NCBI RefSeq assembly: GCF_004138485.1
Contig: NZ_RYEV01000008.1
Coordinates: 310,001-374,000 of the forward strand
DNA from: Peristeroidobacter soli
Lineage (GTDB): Bacteria > Pseudomonadota > Gammaproteobacteria > Steroidobacterales > Steroidobacteraceae
Reading direction: 5' to 3'
Length of the DNA stretch: 64,000 nucleotides
The notes below the pieces were generated by a model. The model had not been told where the DNA came from. It searched no databases and saw nothing but the letters and a program-made list of their open reading frames with translations. Positions 47,014 through 54,713 of the stretch are shown here, piece by piece; positions within the stretch are counted from its first letter, which is position 1; every line of letters starts with the position of its first letter. The translations under genes and the position numbers were made by a program.

Positions 47014-47412
47014 ATGCGTGACCAGCCGATCGTGATTTCCGAGCTCGACGCCCGCGTCCTGCGCGGTCTGCTCGCGCGCGCCGCCAACGGCCATGATCAG
47101 GAGCATTTGGAAGAGCTGAGCCTGGAGCTGGAGCGTGCGCAAGTGCTCAAGCCCGAGCAGGTCGCGCGTGACGTGGTCACGATGCACCGGCCGTTGCGCA
47201 TCCTCGATCTGAGCAATGGCTCCACTCAGGAGCTGACGCTGGTCAGTCCCGCCGAGGCAAACGTGAGTGCGCGTCGTATTTCCGTGCTCGCACCGCTGGG
47301 CACGGCGCTGCTCGGTTATCGCGAAGGCGATGAGGTCGAGTGGGTCATGCCGGGCGGCGTGCGTCGCTTGCGGATCGAGTCCGTGCAGGCTGCACACGTG
47401 GGAACTCATTAG
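47014..47412 (+). CDS. rnk: Nucleoside diphosphate kinase regulator (Rnk/GreA C-terminal fold)
   Basis: 132 residues from the ATG at 47014, six bases after AGGAG; an ATG at 47011 is adjacent. A short N-terminal coiled region (HDQEHLEELSLELERAQVL) is followed by a GreA/GreB C-terminal FKBP-like domain (ELTLVSPAEANVSARRISVLAPLGTALLGYREGDEVEWVMPGG, in parts). Rnk binds RNA polymerase and affects nucleotide pools and stress genes. A universal stress protein gene follows at 24 bp. Confidence 0.85.
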   Translation: MRDQPIVISELDARVLRGLLARAANGHDQEHLEELSLELERAQVLKPEQVARDVVTMHRPLRILDLSNGSTQELTLVSPAEANVSARRISVLAPLGTALLGYREGDEVEWVMPGGVRRLRIESVQAAHVGTH

Positions 47413-47436
47413 CGATTTCACGAGAGGAGAGCTCAG

Positions 47437-48318
47437 ATGCCGAGACTGCTGTGTGCGACCGACCTGCTGCCCAAGAGCGAAGCGGCCATCGATCGCGCGG
47501 GACTGCTGGCCGAGCAACTTCAAGCCCAGCTGTCTCTGATGCACGTGGTCTCGCCGGCGACGTCGGAGCGCAATCTCGAGAAGGCATTGCAGCTCGCCAT
47601 CACCGGACTCACGGCGCGGGCTCGTCCTCCGGAATGGCACGCTGGGCCGTTGCCGGAAGTCGCGGTGCGCACCGGCAATCCGGCTCGCCTGATCATCGAT
47701 TCAATCGACAAGCATCGGGTCGATCTGCTGGTCATCGGCCCGCATCGCAAGCGGGGCATTCGCGACGTGCTCGAAGGCACGATCGCCGAGAAGATTCTCA
47801 ACACGCGGCAATGTCCGTTGCTCATCGTGTCGCAGCCCGCTGAAGTGGAGTATCGACAAGTGCTGTTGGCGCTCGATGTAACGGAAGAATCAGGGACCGC
47901 TGTGCGAGCGGCGGAGGCTCTGGTCCTCAATCCGCACGCGCGGGCGATGGTGATGCATGTGTGCGAGCCGCCCTATCAGGGCATGCTTCGATCCGCCGGC
48001 GTGGGCAATCAGGAAGTCGTTTCGTACGTGAATCACTCCAGGCGCGAAGCCGCGTCGGAGATTCGCGATCTGCTCAGACGGACGAGCGTGGATCACACGC
48101 GCTACGGTGTGGTGATCGGCGATAGCCACCCGGCGCCGGCGATCCGTCGCGCCGTCGACATGTATCAGCCCGATTTGCTGGTGATGGGAACGAGCGGCGG
48201 TCGCGTGCGACGAGCATTGATCGGCAGCGTCGCCAGCCAGGTCATGGACGCCGCTGCCTGCGACGTGCTGGTCGTGCCTCGCGGTTCGCTGCCGGCCCGG
48301 ACTTCCAGTCTGCACTGA
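47437..48318 (+). CDS. Universal stress protein with two Usp domains
   Basis: 293 residues, the tandem form. The first domain begins MPRLLCATDLLPKSEAAIDRA and ends with GPHRKRGIRDVLEGTIAEKIL; the second begins YRQVLLALDVTEESGTAVRAAEAL and ends with GTSGGRVRRALIGSVASQVM. Both end regions have the Gly-rich ATP-binding pattern. Good ribosome binding site GAGGAGA. Double Usp proteins are common in facultative anaerobes and in denitrifiers under FNR/ANR control; no FNR box is visible here. Confidence 0.92.
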   Translation: MPRLLCATDLLPKSEAAIDRAGLLAEQLQAQLSLMHVVSPATSERNLEKALQLAITGLTARARPPEWHAGPLPEVAVRTGNPARLIIDSIDKHRVDLLVIGPHRKRGIRDVLEGTIAEKILNTRQCPLLIVSQPAEVEYRQVLLALDVTEESGTAVRAAEALVLNPHARAMVMHVCEPPYQGMLRSAGVGNQEVVSYVNHSRREAASEIRDLLRRTSVDHTRYGVVIGDSHPAPAIRRAVDMYQPDLLVMGTSGGRVRRALIGSVASQVMDAAACDVLVVPRGSLPARTSSLH

Positions 48319-48402
48319 GCCGCTTTCCTTTCGACATTGCCTACGCCGCCCGCGTGTGCTGACATGTGGGCGGCGTCGTAGTGTGTCTGGGGGACGTCGA
48401 AC

Positions 48403-50100
48403 ATGACGAACGAGGCTTTTCTGCAGGCTCGCGACCTGCTGCTGCGACATCGCGAAGACTACGCGACGGCCGTTCAATCCTTTCGCTGGCCGCAACCCGC
48501 CGAATTCAACTGGGCGCTGGATTGGTTCGATGCGCATCTCGCGGCCGGCGAGCGCGGCGATCGAATCGCGCTGAAGATCGTCGGCATCGACGCCGCGACT
48601 CGAACGTTCCGCGAGCTGTCAGAGCAATCCAATCGCGTTGCCAACGGTCTGCGCGAGCTGGGCGTCAAGCGTGGCGACCGGGTGCTGATGATGCTCGGCA
48701 ACTGCGCCGCGCTGTGGGAACTGATGTTGGCGTGCATGAAGCTGGGCGCCGTCACCATTCCAGCGACCACTTTGCTTACTGCCGATGACCTGGCGGAGCG
48801 AGTGCGGCTCGGCGGTGTGCGCTTCTTGATCACGGACGCCGAGCTCGCCGAGAAATTTCACGACCTCGAATTGCCGGTGATCCGCATCGCTATCGGCAAT
48901 CGCAAGCAAGGTTGGGTGAGCTACGACGAGATGTCGGCTGGCGTCAATGGCGCCGCCGAGTTCCAGCCCGATAGTGTGACGCGCGCCGACGATCCATTGC
49001 TGCTGTACTTCACATCCGGCACGACGTCGAAGCCGAAGCTGGTCTCGCATACTCACGCCAGTTATCCAATTGGCGCGCTGTCCACGATGTATTGGTTGGG
49101 CCTGCGCCCCGGTGACATTCATATGAATGTGTCCGCGCCGGGATGGGCGAAGCACGCCTGGAGTTGTTTCTTCGCGCCTTGGAATGCCGAGGCGACGGTG
49201 TTCATCGCGAACATCGGCCGCTTCCATGCGCAGGCGCTGCTGCAGGCCATGACGGAGAACGGAGTCACGTCGATGTGCGCGCCGCCGACGGTGTGGCGCA
49301 TGCTGGTTCAGGAAAACCTCGCACCTCATCGCGGCGTGCTGAACAACTTGTGTGGTGCCGGCGAGCCGCTGAATCCGGAAGTGATGGACGCGGTCGAGCG
49401 AGCGTGGGGGCTGCAGATTCGCGACGGCTTCGGTCAGACCGAAACCACGTGTGTGATCGGCAACTCGCCTGGACAGATGATCAAGCCAGGCTCGGTGGGC
49501 CGACCGCTGCCGGGCTATGACGTACTGCTGCTCGACTCCGAGGGCCATCCAGCGGAGGAGGGTGAGATCTCGTTGCGCTTGAATCCTGCACCCACCGGAT
49601 TGATGCGTGGCTATCAAGATGAAACCGGCGCGGTGCGCAGGCTCGAAGGCGCCGCGTACCGAACGGGTGACATCGCGAGTCGCGACACCGATGGATACAT
49701 CACCTATGTGGGTCGCGCCGACGACGTGTTCAAGTCATCCGACTATCGCATCAGCCCTTTCGAGCTGGAGAGCGCGCTGATCGAGCACGTGCTGATCGTA
49801 GAAGCGGCCGTGGTGCCGGCGCCGGACGTGCTGCGTCTGGCTTTGCCCAAAGCCTACATCGTGCTGGCGGCGGGTGCGGCAGCGAATCGCGAAACGGCGC
49901 TGTCCGTGTTTCGTCACATTCGACAAGTGCTGGCGCCATACAAGCGCGTCAGACGCATCGAATTCACGACGCTGCCGAAAACCATTTCGGGAAAGATCCG
50001 GCGCGTGGAGTTGCGTCGGCAGGAAGTGGAACGCGCCCGTGTCGGCGAGCGCGCGACGGAAGAGTTTCGAGAAGAGGATTTCCCGGAGCTGCGCGACTAG
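48403..50100 (+). CDS. Acyl-/acetyl-CoA synthetase (AMP-forming)
   Basis: 565 residues. ANL-superfamily motifs: phosphate loop YFTSGTTSKPKLVSH near residue 201, DGFGQTETT, YRTGDIASRDTDGYITYVGRADDVFKSSDYRISPFELE and the C-terminal KTISGKIRRVELR with the catalytic Lys. It activates a carboxylate to acyl-CoA through an acyl-AMP. The overall pattern is nearest to medium-chain or acetyl-CoA synthetase-like enzymes; the substrate is open. Its stop codon overlaps that of the convergent SCO gene by four bases. Confidence 0.92.
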   Translation: MTNEAFLQARDLLLRHREDYATAVQSFRWPQPAEFNWALDWFDAHLAAGERGDRIALKIVGIDAATRTFRELSEQSNRVANGLRELGVKRGDRVLMMLGNCAALWELMLACMKLGAVTIPATTLLTADDLAERVRLGGVRFLITDAELAEKFHDLELPVIRIAIGNRKQGWVSYDEMSAGVNGAAEFQPDSVTRADDPLLLYFTSGTTSKPKLVSHTHASYPIGALSTMYWLGLRPGDIHMNVSAPGWAKHAWSCFFAPWNAEATVFIANIGRFHAQALLQAMTENGVTSMCAPPTVWRMLVQENLAPHRGVLNNLCGAGEPLNPEVMDAVERAWGLQIRDGFGQTETTCVIGNSPGQMIKPGSVGRPLPGYDVLLLDSEGHPAEEGEISLRLNPAPTGLMRGYQDETGAVRRLEGAAYRTGDIASRDTDGYITYVGRADDVFKSSDYRISPFELESALIEHVLIVEAAVVPAPDVLRLALPKAYIVLAAGAAANRETALSVFRHIRQVLAPYKRVRRIEFTTLPKTISGKIRRVELRRQEVERARVGERATEEFREEDFPELRD

Positions 50101-50639
50101 GGCTGACGTTGCAACGCTGCGAGCAACTCCGGATCGGCAGTGCCCAGCACTGAGCTTTGATAAGCAATCGTACCGTCGGGGCTGAGCAGGGTGACGATGC
50201 TGGAGTGGTTGTAGCCACCGTCCGGCAGCTTGCGATATTGGATGCCGAGCACTGCCGCGATCTTTCGGACACTGGTCTCGTCGGTGCGAGCCAGCGTCCA
50301 GCGGCTCGTGTCGAGTTTACGACTGGTAGCGAGCTCATTGAGCTTGGCGACGGTATCTCGATCCGGATCGATGGAGATGAGCAGGAAGCGCATCTTGGCT
50401 CGCTCGGCCGGAGCAACGGTGCGTTCGATGGACCGCATCGTGTCGATCAACAGCGGGCAGGCCATCGGGCAGCTGCCGTAGAACATCGTAACGAGCACGG
50501 GATGGCCGAGGTGCTTATCCAGGTGATGTCGCTCGCCGCTCTGGTTGGTCAACGTCGCGTCGAGTTGATAGACGGACTCCGGAGCATCCGCACGTACCAC
50601 CGCCGCAAGCAGCATCAGCGCCAGGAATAAACGTTTCAT
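50097..50639 (-). CDS. SCO1/SenC-family copper-binding protein
   Basis: 180 residues with a signal peptide (MKRLFLALMLLAAVVRA). The thioredoxin-like fold has the copper motif CPMAC (Cys57, Cys61) and the third ligand His145 in GGYNHSS. SCO proteins carry copper to CuA or other copper enzymes. It overlaps the FGE-like gene by four bases and is the third gene after the copper nitrite reductase, so it may supply copper to NirK. Confidence 0.93.
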   Translation of the reverse strand: MKRLFLALMLLAAVVRADAPESVYQLDATLTNQSGERHHLDKHLGHPVLVTMFYGSCPMACPLLIDTMRSIERTVAPAERAKMRFLLISIDPDRDTVAKLNELATSRKLDTSRWTLARTDETSVRKIAAVLGIQYRKLPDGGYNHSSIVTLLSPDGTIAYQSSVLGTADPELLAALQRQP

Positions 50640-51418
50640 TTGCCATCCCTCCCGCCGGTCGCGCAGCGGAAACCCATCGCGCCGCCGGTGTAACGAGCCT
50701 TCATGCTGGAGAGCATCGCGATCCGCATCAGCGTCGCGTAGTTCTCCTTCTGTTCCATCGTGAGCGCACCCTCACCGCAGAAGCGCATCACGTTGGGATC
50801 GCCTTGTTCGCGATTGTCGGAAGACACCAGCATGCCGCTCGCGTCTTCCACCCATTCCCAGATCACGCCGTGCAGGTCCTGGATGCCGTAGAAATTCGCC
50901 GGCGTGCTGCCGACCGTAGGCAAGGCATCGCGGCCCGAGCGTGAGTACCAATTCAAGATCTGCTGACGCCACGCCGGGTCGTCACGGCCGTCGCGTGCGG
51001 TGTTGCTCGCGGCGGCGACATATTCCCACTCGTACCAGGTCGGCAACCGCGCGCCTCGTGACTCGCAGTAAGCGGTGGCTGCAAACCAGCTGACATTCAC
51101 GACCGGACGCTGCAGGTCTTCCTTGCGAGGTTCAGCCGGAGATTGCCAGTGGCTGAGATATTGATCGTCCGCGAAGATGTGGGCGATCTTGTCCCGGCGC
51201 CACTGTGGCTGAGTCTTCAGAAAGGTCGCGAACTGTGCGTTCGTGACCGGCCGGCGGTCGAGCTGAAAGGGTTTTAAACTCACCTCTTTCACACCCGGCG
51301 CCGGCGGTAATACGGATTCGAACTTGCCGCCAGGGATCACTGTTGTCGCACTCTGCTCAGCCGCGGCCGCATTGGCGGCCGAGGTTGCGAGTAGCAGTGC
51401 CAGCATGAGTTTGCGCAT
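50636..51418 (-). CDS. Exported formylglycine-generating-enzyme-like (NirV-type) protein
   Basis: 260 residues with a signal peptide (MRKLMLALLLATSAANAAAA). SUMF1/FGE domain: IPGGKFESVLP, FQLDRRPVTNAQFATFL, RPVVNVSWFAATAYCESRGARLPTWYEWEYVA, DLHGVIWEWVED and GAMGFRCATG. No sulfatase gene is near; instead it follows nirK at 22 bp, the position of NirV in denitrifiers. NirV's exact role is not settled. Several Cys remain, but an active FGE Cys pair is not evident. Confidence 0.88.
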   Translation of the reverse strand: MRKLMLALLLATSAANAAAAEQSATTVIPGGKFESVLPPAPGVKEVSLKPFQLDRRPVTNAQFATFLKTQPQWRRDKIAHIFADDQYLSHWQSPAEPRKEDLQRPVVNVSWFAATAYCESRGARLPTWYEWEYVAAASNTARDGRDDPAWRQQILNWYSRSGRDALPTVGSTPANFYGIQDLHGVIWEWVEDASGMLVSSDNREQGDPNVMRFCGEGALTMEQKENYATLMRIAMLSSMKARYTGGAMGFRCATGGRDGK

Positions 51419-51440
51419 GACAGTGATCCCCGGTCCTTGC

Positions 51441-52949
51441 TCAGTGCGCCGCGCCTTCAGGGCGTTTGGTGTTGGCCCGGACCTTCTTCACGTCCTCGAC
51501 GGAGACCGTGCCATCCTTGTTGCCCCAGCTGTTGAGCGCGTAGGTGAGAATGTTGGCGATCTCGTCGTCGTTGAGCTGGCTCATCGGCGGCATGACGGAG
51601 TTGTAAGTCGCGCCGTTCACGGTCACCGGGCCGCTCAAACCGTTCATCACGATACCGATCGCCCGGTTCTTGTCGGCCAGCAGGAAGTCGGATTTGGCCA
51701 GCGGCGGGAACACGTTCGGGATGCCCTGGCCAGTGTCCTGGTGGCAGGTGGAGCAGGTGCCCTTGAACAACACCGCGCCGGCCTGGATCTGCTGCTCCTT
51801 GGTGAGCTGACCGGTGCTGCTCGCTTTCACCGCTTCGGCCACCGGCGCCATGCTCGCCATCTTGTCGCCGATATACATTTCATCGAGCTGCTTGCCGGAG
51901 TAGATATCGGCGCGCTGCTCGCCGGCGACTTCGAGGATCGCCAGCGCACCCTTGTTGAAGGCGCGGAAGATGGAGTGATCGACCAGCACGTAGTTGCCCG
52001 GCACTTCGGTGTGGAACTCGACCGTCGCCGCGCCACCCGCGGGGATGAGCGTGGTTTGCACGTTCTCCTGGAAGCGGGTGCCGCCTTCGTACTGCACCTT
52101 GTCGAAGATCTCGCCGATCACGTGGAAGCTGGACACCAGGTTCGGGCCGCCGTTGCCGACGAACATTCGGACCTTCTGATTGGTCTGCGTTTTCAGTGCG
52201 CGCGGTCCAGTCAGCGCGGATTCGGCGCCGTTGAACAACACGTAGGTCGGGTTCTCATCGATGGCCTTCTGCATATCGAAGGGCTGATGACCTTTCTCGC
52301 GGTACTTGCCGACGGTGTAGAAGTCGCCCTGCATCACGTAGAACTCGTGATCGACGGGAGACAGGCCTTCCGGCGGCTCGACCAGGATCAAGCCATACAT
52401 GCCGTTCGCAACGTGCATGCCGACCGGCGCGGTCGCGCAGTGATAGACATACAAGCCCTGGTTGAGCGCCTTGAATGTGAACTGGCTGCTGTGACCCGGG
52501 GCGGTGAAGCTGGAGGCCGCGCCACCGCCAGGACCGGTCACGCCGTGCAGGTCGATGTTGTGAGGCATCTTGCTGGACGGATGATTCTTCAGATGGAACT
52601 CCACCGTGTCGCCCTGGCGTACCCGAATGAAGCTACCGGGCACGGTGCCACCGAAGGTCCAGAATGTGTAGGTCACGCCGTCGGCGATCTGCATGTCGAC
52701 TTCGGTGACTTCCAATTCCACGATCACCTTCGCCGGATAGTTGCGTTGGGTGGCGGGCGGCACGTTCGGCGGGCTGGTCAGCACGGCCTTGATCGGCTCA
52801 CCTTGCGGCGGGCCGAAGTCACCGTGTCGTGAGCCACCCGTGTCGGACTCCGGCGCGGCGGCTTGCGCGACCGGTACAGAGTTTCCCTGAGAACACGCTG
52901 CGAGCAGCAGCGTGGCTGAGCAAGCTAGTACAGGTAACAGGCGTTTCAT
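51441..52949 (-). CDS. nirK: Copper nitrite reductase NirK with fused C-terminal cytochrome c
   Basis: 502 residues. The N-terminus is a lipoprotein signal (LLLAACSQ). Two cupredoxin domains carry all copper ligands: type 1 His130, Cys171, His179, Met184; type 2 His135, His170, His325; catalytic Asp133 and His276. A C-terminal cytochrome c domain (about residues 385-480) has CSTCH at 399-403 and MPPM as the axial ligand region. It reduces nitrite to NO in the periplasm. The fused haem, as in Ralstonia pickettii NirK, can receive electrons directly. An FNR-like box lies 67 bp upstream. Confidence 0.97.
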   Translation of the reverse strand: MKRLLPVLACSATLLLAACSQGNSVPVAQAAAPESDTGGSRHGDFGPPQGEPIKAVLTSPPNVPPATQRNYPAKVIVELEVTEVDMQIADGVTYTFWTFGGTVPGSFIRVRQGDTVEFHLKNHPSSKMPHNIDLHGVTGPGGGAASSFTAPGHSSQFTFKALNQGLYVYHCATAPVGMHVANGMYGLILVEPPEGLSPVDHEFYVMQGDFYTVGKYREKGHQPFDMQKAIDENPTYVLFNGAESALTGPRALKTQTNQKVRMFVGNGGPNLVSSFHVIGEIFDKVQYEGGTRFQENVQTTLIPAGGAATVEFHTEVPGNYVLVDHSIFRAFNKGALAILEVAGEQRADIYSGKQLDEMYIGDKMASMAPVAEAVKASSTGQLTKEQQIQAGAVLFKGTCSTCHQDTGQGIPNVFPPLAKSDFLLADKNRAIGIVMNGLSGPVTVNGATYNSVMPPMSQLNDDEIANILTYALNSWGNKDGTVSVEDVKKVRANTKRPEGAAH

Positions 52950-53015
52950 GGCGGTTCTCGGTTTTGACCTTTTCTGGATTCGTCTCCAGCTTAGGTATCG
53001 AGAGCACCGCCGAAC

Positions 53016-53029
53016 CTGATCTAGGTCAC
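53016..53029 (-). promoter_or_regulatory. FNR-like box upstream of nirK
   Basis: CTGATCTAGGTCAC, 7 of 10 matches to TTGAT-N4-ATCAA, centred about 73 bp before the nirK ATG. It shares the core TGAYCTARGTCA with the boxes before norZ and hemN. Confidence 0.7.
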
Positions 53030-53042
53030 GCGGCCTGCATGC

Positions 53043-53462
53043 TTACGTTGATGTACTGAGCAGCTGCGGAATGGCCGCAAAGATGCCGGCAGGGTTGTGG
53101 GCGCGCGCCACTGTAATAATAAATACATACACGGCGAGCGCCGCCAGCCAGCAAATCACACGGATTTTCCTGGTGGAGCCGCGCTTCAGCGCGAACGTAC
53201 CGAGCACGATATAAACGACCAGCAGAACCACTTTTACCGTGAGCCAGCCGTGCACGAACGGATACTGATGGAGCAGGGTCGCGAGCATCAACGCGGCTGT
53301 CAGCAGCGTCGTATCGATGGCATAGCTCAAATAGCGAACCGGCGCCGCCATGGCCCAGGTCATGCCGGCATGGAGCGAGGCGCCGCGCAGGAAAAACAGC
53401 AGGCCACTGGCCATGACCGCTGCGATGTGAACCGATTTGATCTGTGGATAGAACTCGATCAT
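53043..53462 (-). CDS. SirB2-family small membrane protein
   Basis: 139 residues from the ATG at 53462; a TTG at 53468 is also possible. Four membrane helices: VHIAAVMASGLLFFLRGASL, YAIDTTLLTAALMLATLL, VKVVLLVVYIVLGTFALKRG and VICWLAALAVYVFIITVARA, with the family His residues in helix 1 and the HQYPFVHGWLTVKV loop. The start lies directly at the nnrS stop, so it is the last gene of norZ-nnrS-sirB-like. Members of this family are often near NnrS; function unclear. Confidence 0.82.
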   Translation of the reverse strand: MIEFYPQIKSVHIAAVMASGLLFFLRGASLHAGMTWAMAAPVRYLSYAIDTTLLTAALMLATLLHQYPFVHGWLTVKVVLLVVYIVLGTFALKRGSTRKIRVICWLAALAVYVFIITVARAHNPAGIFAAIPQLLSTST

Positions 53463-53468
53463 CCCCAA

Positions 53469-54704
53469 TCATCCAATGTTGCCGTCGACTCTGGGCGTGC
53501 AATAAATCCAGGTCGATCGTAGCACCCAAGGCACGAACGCGACGAGCCAGCCAAGCGCGGCAATGGCTTGAATGGCGAGCGAGTCCGAGGCCACTTCGGC
53601 GGCCACGCGTGTAATCGTGACCGCCTGGATGACGATGAATGCGAACGCCGCGACCTTGCCGAGCACCAGCGGCCGGCCCGAGTGTCCTTGTGTGACGCGC
53701 GTCACCATCGCCACCAGCAGACTGGCGAAGAACCCGATGAACAACGCGTGCGCCGGCGCCCGGCCGAGGATGAACTGACTGCTCAGTGCGAATTGAATGC
53801 TTTGGATCGAGTAGAGCAGGAAGGCCAATGACAGCCACGCAAAGCCTCCAAACAGCACGAGCAGCAGCGGCGGCGTGTGCCCTCGTCGCGGCAACCAGCG
53901 CCACAGCAGCCAGGCGGTCATCACTGCCATCGGTGTGTCGACGACCCACAGCCACGCGTAACCATGGCGCAGTTCCAGCCATAGATGGGCCAGGGTCAGC
54001 ACCCAGAACAGCGCCAGCGTCGCCATCGGTCGCACGATTCGATAAGTGGGATTCACGGCGCTGGCGAAGAACGGAATCATGCGATGACAAACGGTGAAGT
54101 AGATCGGTAGCAGCACGGCGAACGTGCCCAACTTGATCGCGGCGAATGCCGCACGCGGCTCGGCGAGAAACAAGAACGCGGAGTAGAGCGCGAGGCCGAC
54201 CAGGCCAAAGCACAATGCGAACGCGCAGCTCACTGAGTGCCACGTACGCCCGCCTTCTTGAACGACCAGGCGCACCAGCCACGCGGTGCCGACGAGCCAG
54301 CCCGCGGTGTTGAGCATCGCGCCGAACTTCAGGAGGAAATCGGGATTGCCAAGACCCGCCAGCGCAGCGAGCGTGGCGAGTTGCCCACCAAACATGCCGA
54401 TGCCGACCGGCACGTAGTGTTCACGTCGCAATGACGGCAGTGCCATCCAGCGCGGGAACACGGTCAACAGGAAACCAAACATGAAAGCCGGCAGAACCTG
54501 GTACTGCATGACGATCGCATGCATCCATCCCGGCGGCGCGGAAGGCAGCGCGCTGGATCCTCCGAACCAGCGCGCACTGATCAGCCACCAAGCCCACCAG
54601 AGCATTGCCAGCAACACGTTCGTTGCGCCTATGAAGAACATCAAGCGGTGGGGGGCAGCCGCGATGATGCGCAATGTGCTGGCGGGCAGGGTGACTGTGT
54701 TCAT
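53469..54704 (-). CDS. nnrS: NnrS-family haem-copper membrane protein
   Basis: 411 residues with about 12 membrane helices. Family motifs include HRLMFFIGATNVLLAMLWW, GWMHAIVMQYQVLPAFMFGFLLTVFPRW, YFTVCHRMIPFFASAV and HALFIGFFASLLVAMVTRVTQGHSGRPL. NnrS helps cells survive NO, and is usually under NO or FNR-type control. It begins nine bases after the NO reductase stop, so it belongs to the norZ operon. Confidence 0.95.
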   Translation of the reverse strand: MNTVTLPASTLRIIAAAPHRLMFFIGATNVLLAMLWWAWWLISARWFGGSSALPSAPPGWMHAIVMQYQVLPAFMFGFLLTVFPRWMALPSLRREHYVPVGIGMFGGQLATLAALAGLGNPDFLLKFGAMLNTAGWLVGTAWLVRLVVQEGGRTWHSVSCAFALCFGLVGLALYSAFLFLAEPRAAFAAIKLGTFAVLLPIYFTVCHRMIPFFASAVNPTYRIVRPMATLALFWVLTLAHLWLELRHGYAWLWVVDTPMAVMTAWLLWRWLPRRGHTPPLLLVLFGGFAWLSLAFLLYSIQSIQFALSSQFILGRAPAHALFIGFFASLLVAMVTRVTQGHSGRPLVLGKVAAFAFIVIQAVTITRVAAEVASDSLAIQAIAALGWLVAFVPWVLRSTWIYCTPRVDGNIG

Positions 54705-54713
54705 GTCACTGTC

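Noticed and set aside
50636-51418. Sulfatase-activating formylglycine enzyme
   Set aside because: No sulfatase is nearby and the gene is linked to nirK, which points to a NirV-type protein.
51324-52832. 502-codon plus-strand open frame
   Set aside because: Antisense to nirK, with low-complexity composition and no recognisable motif.
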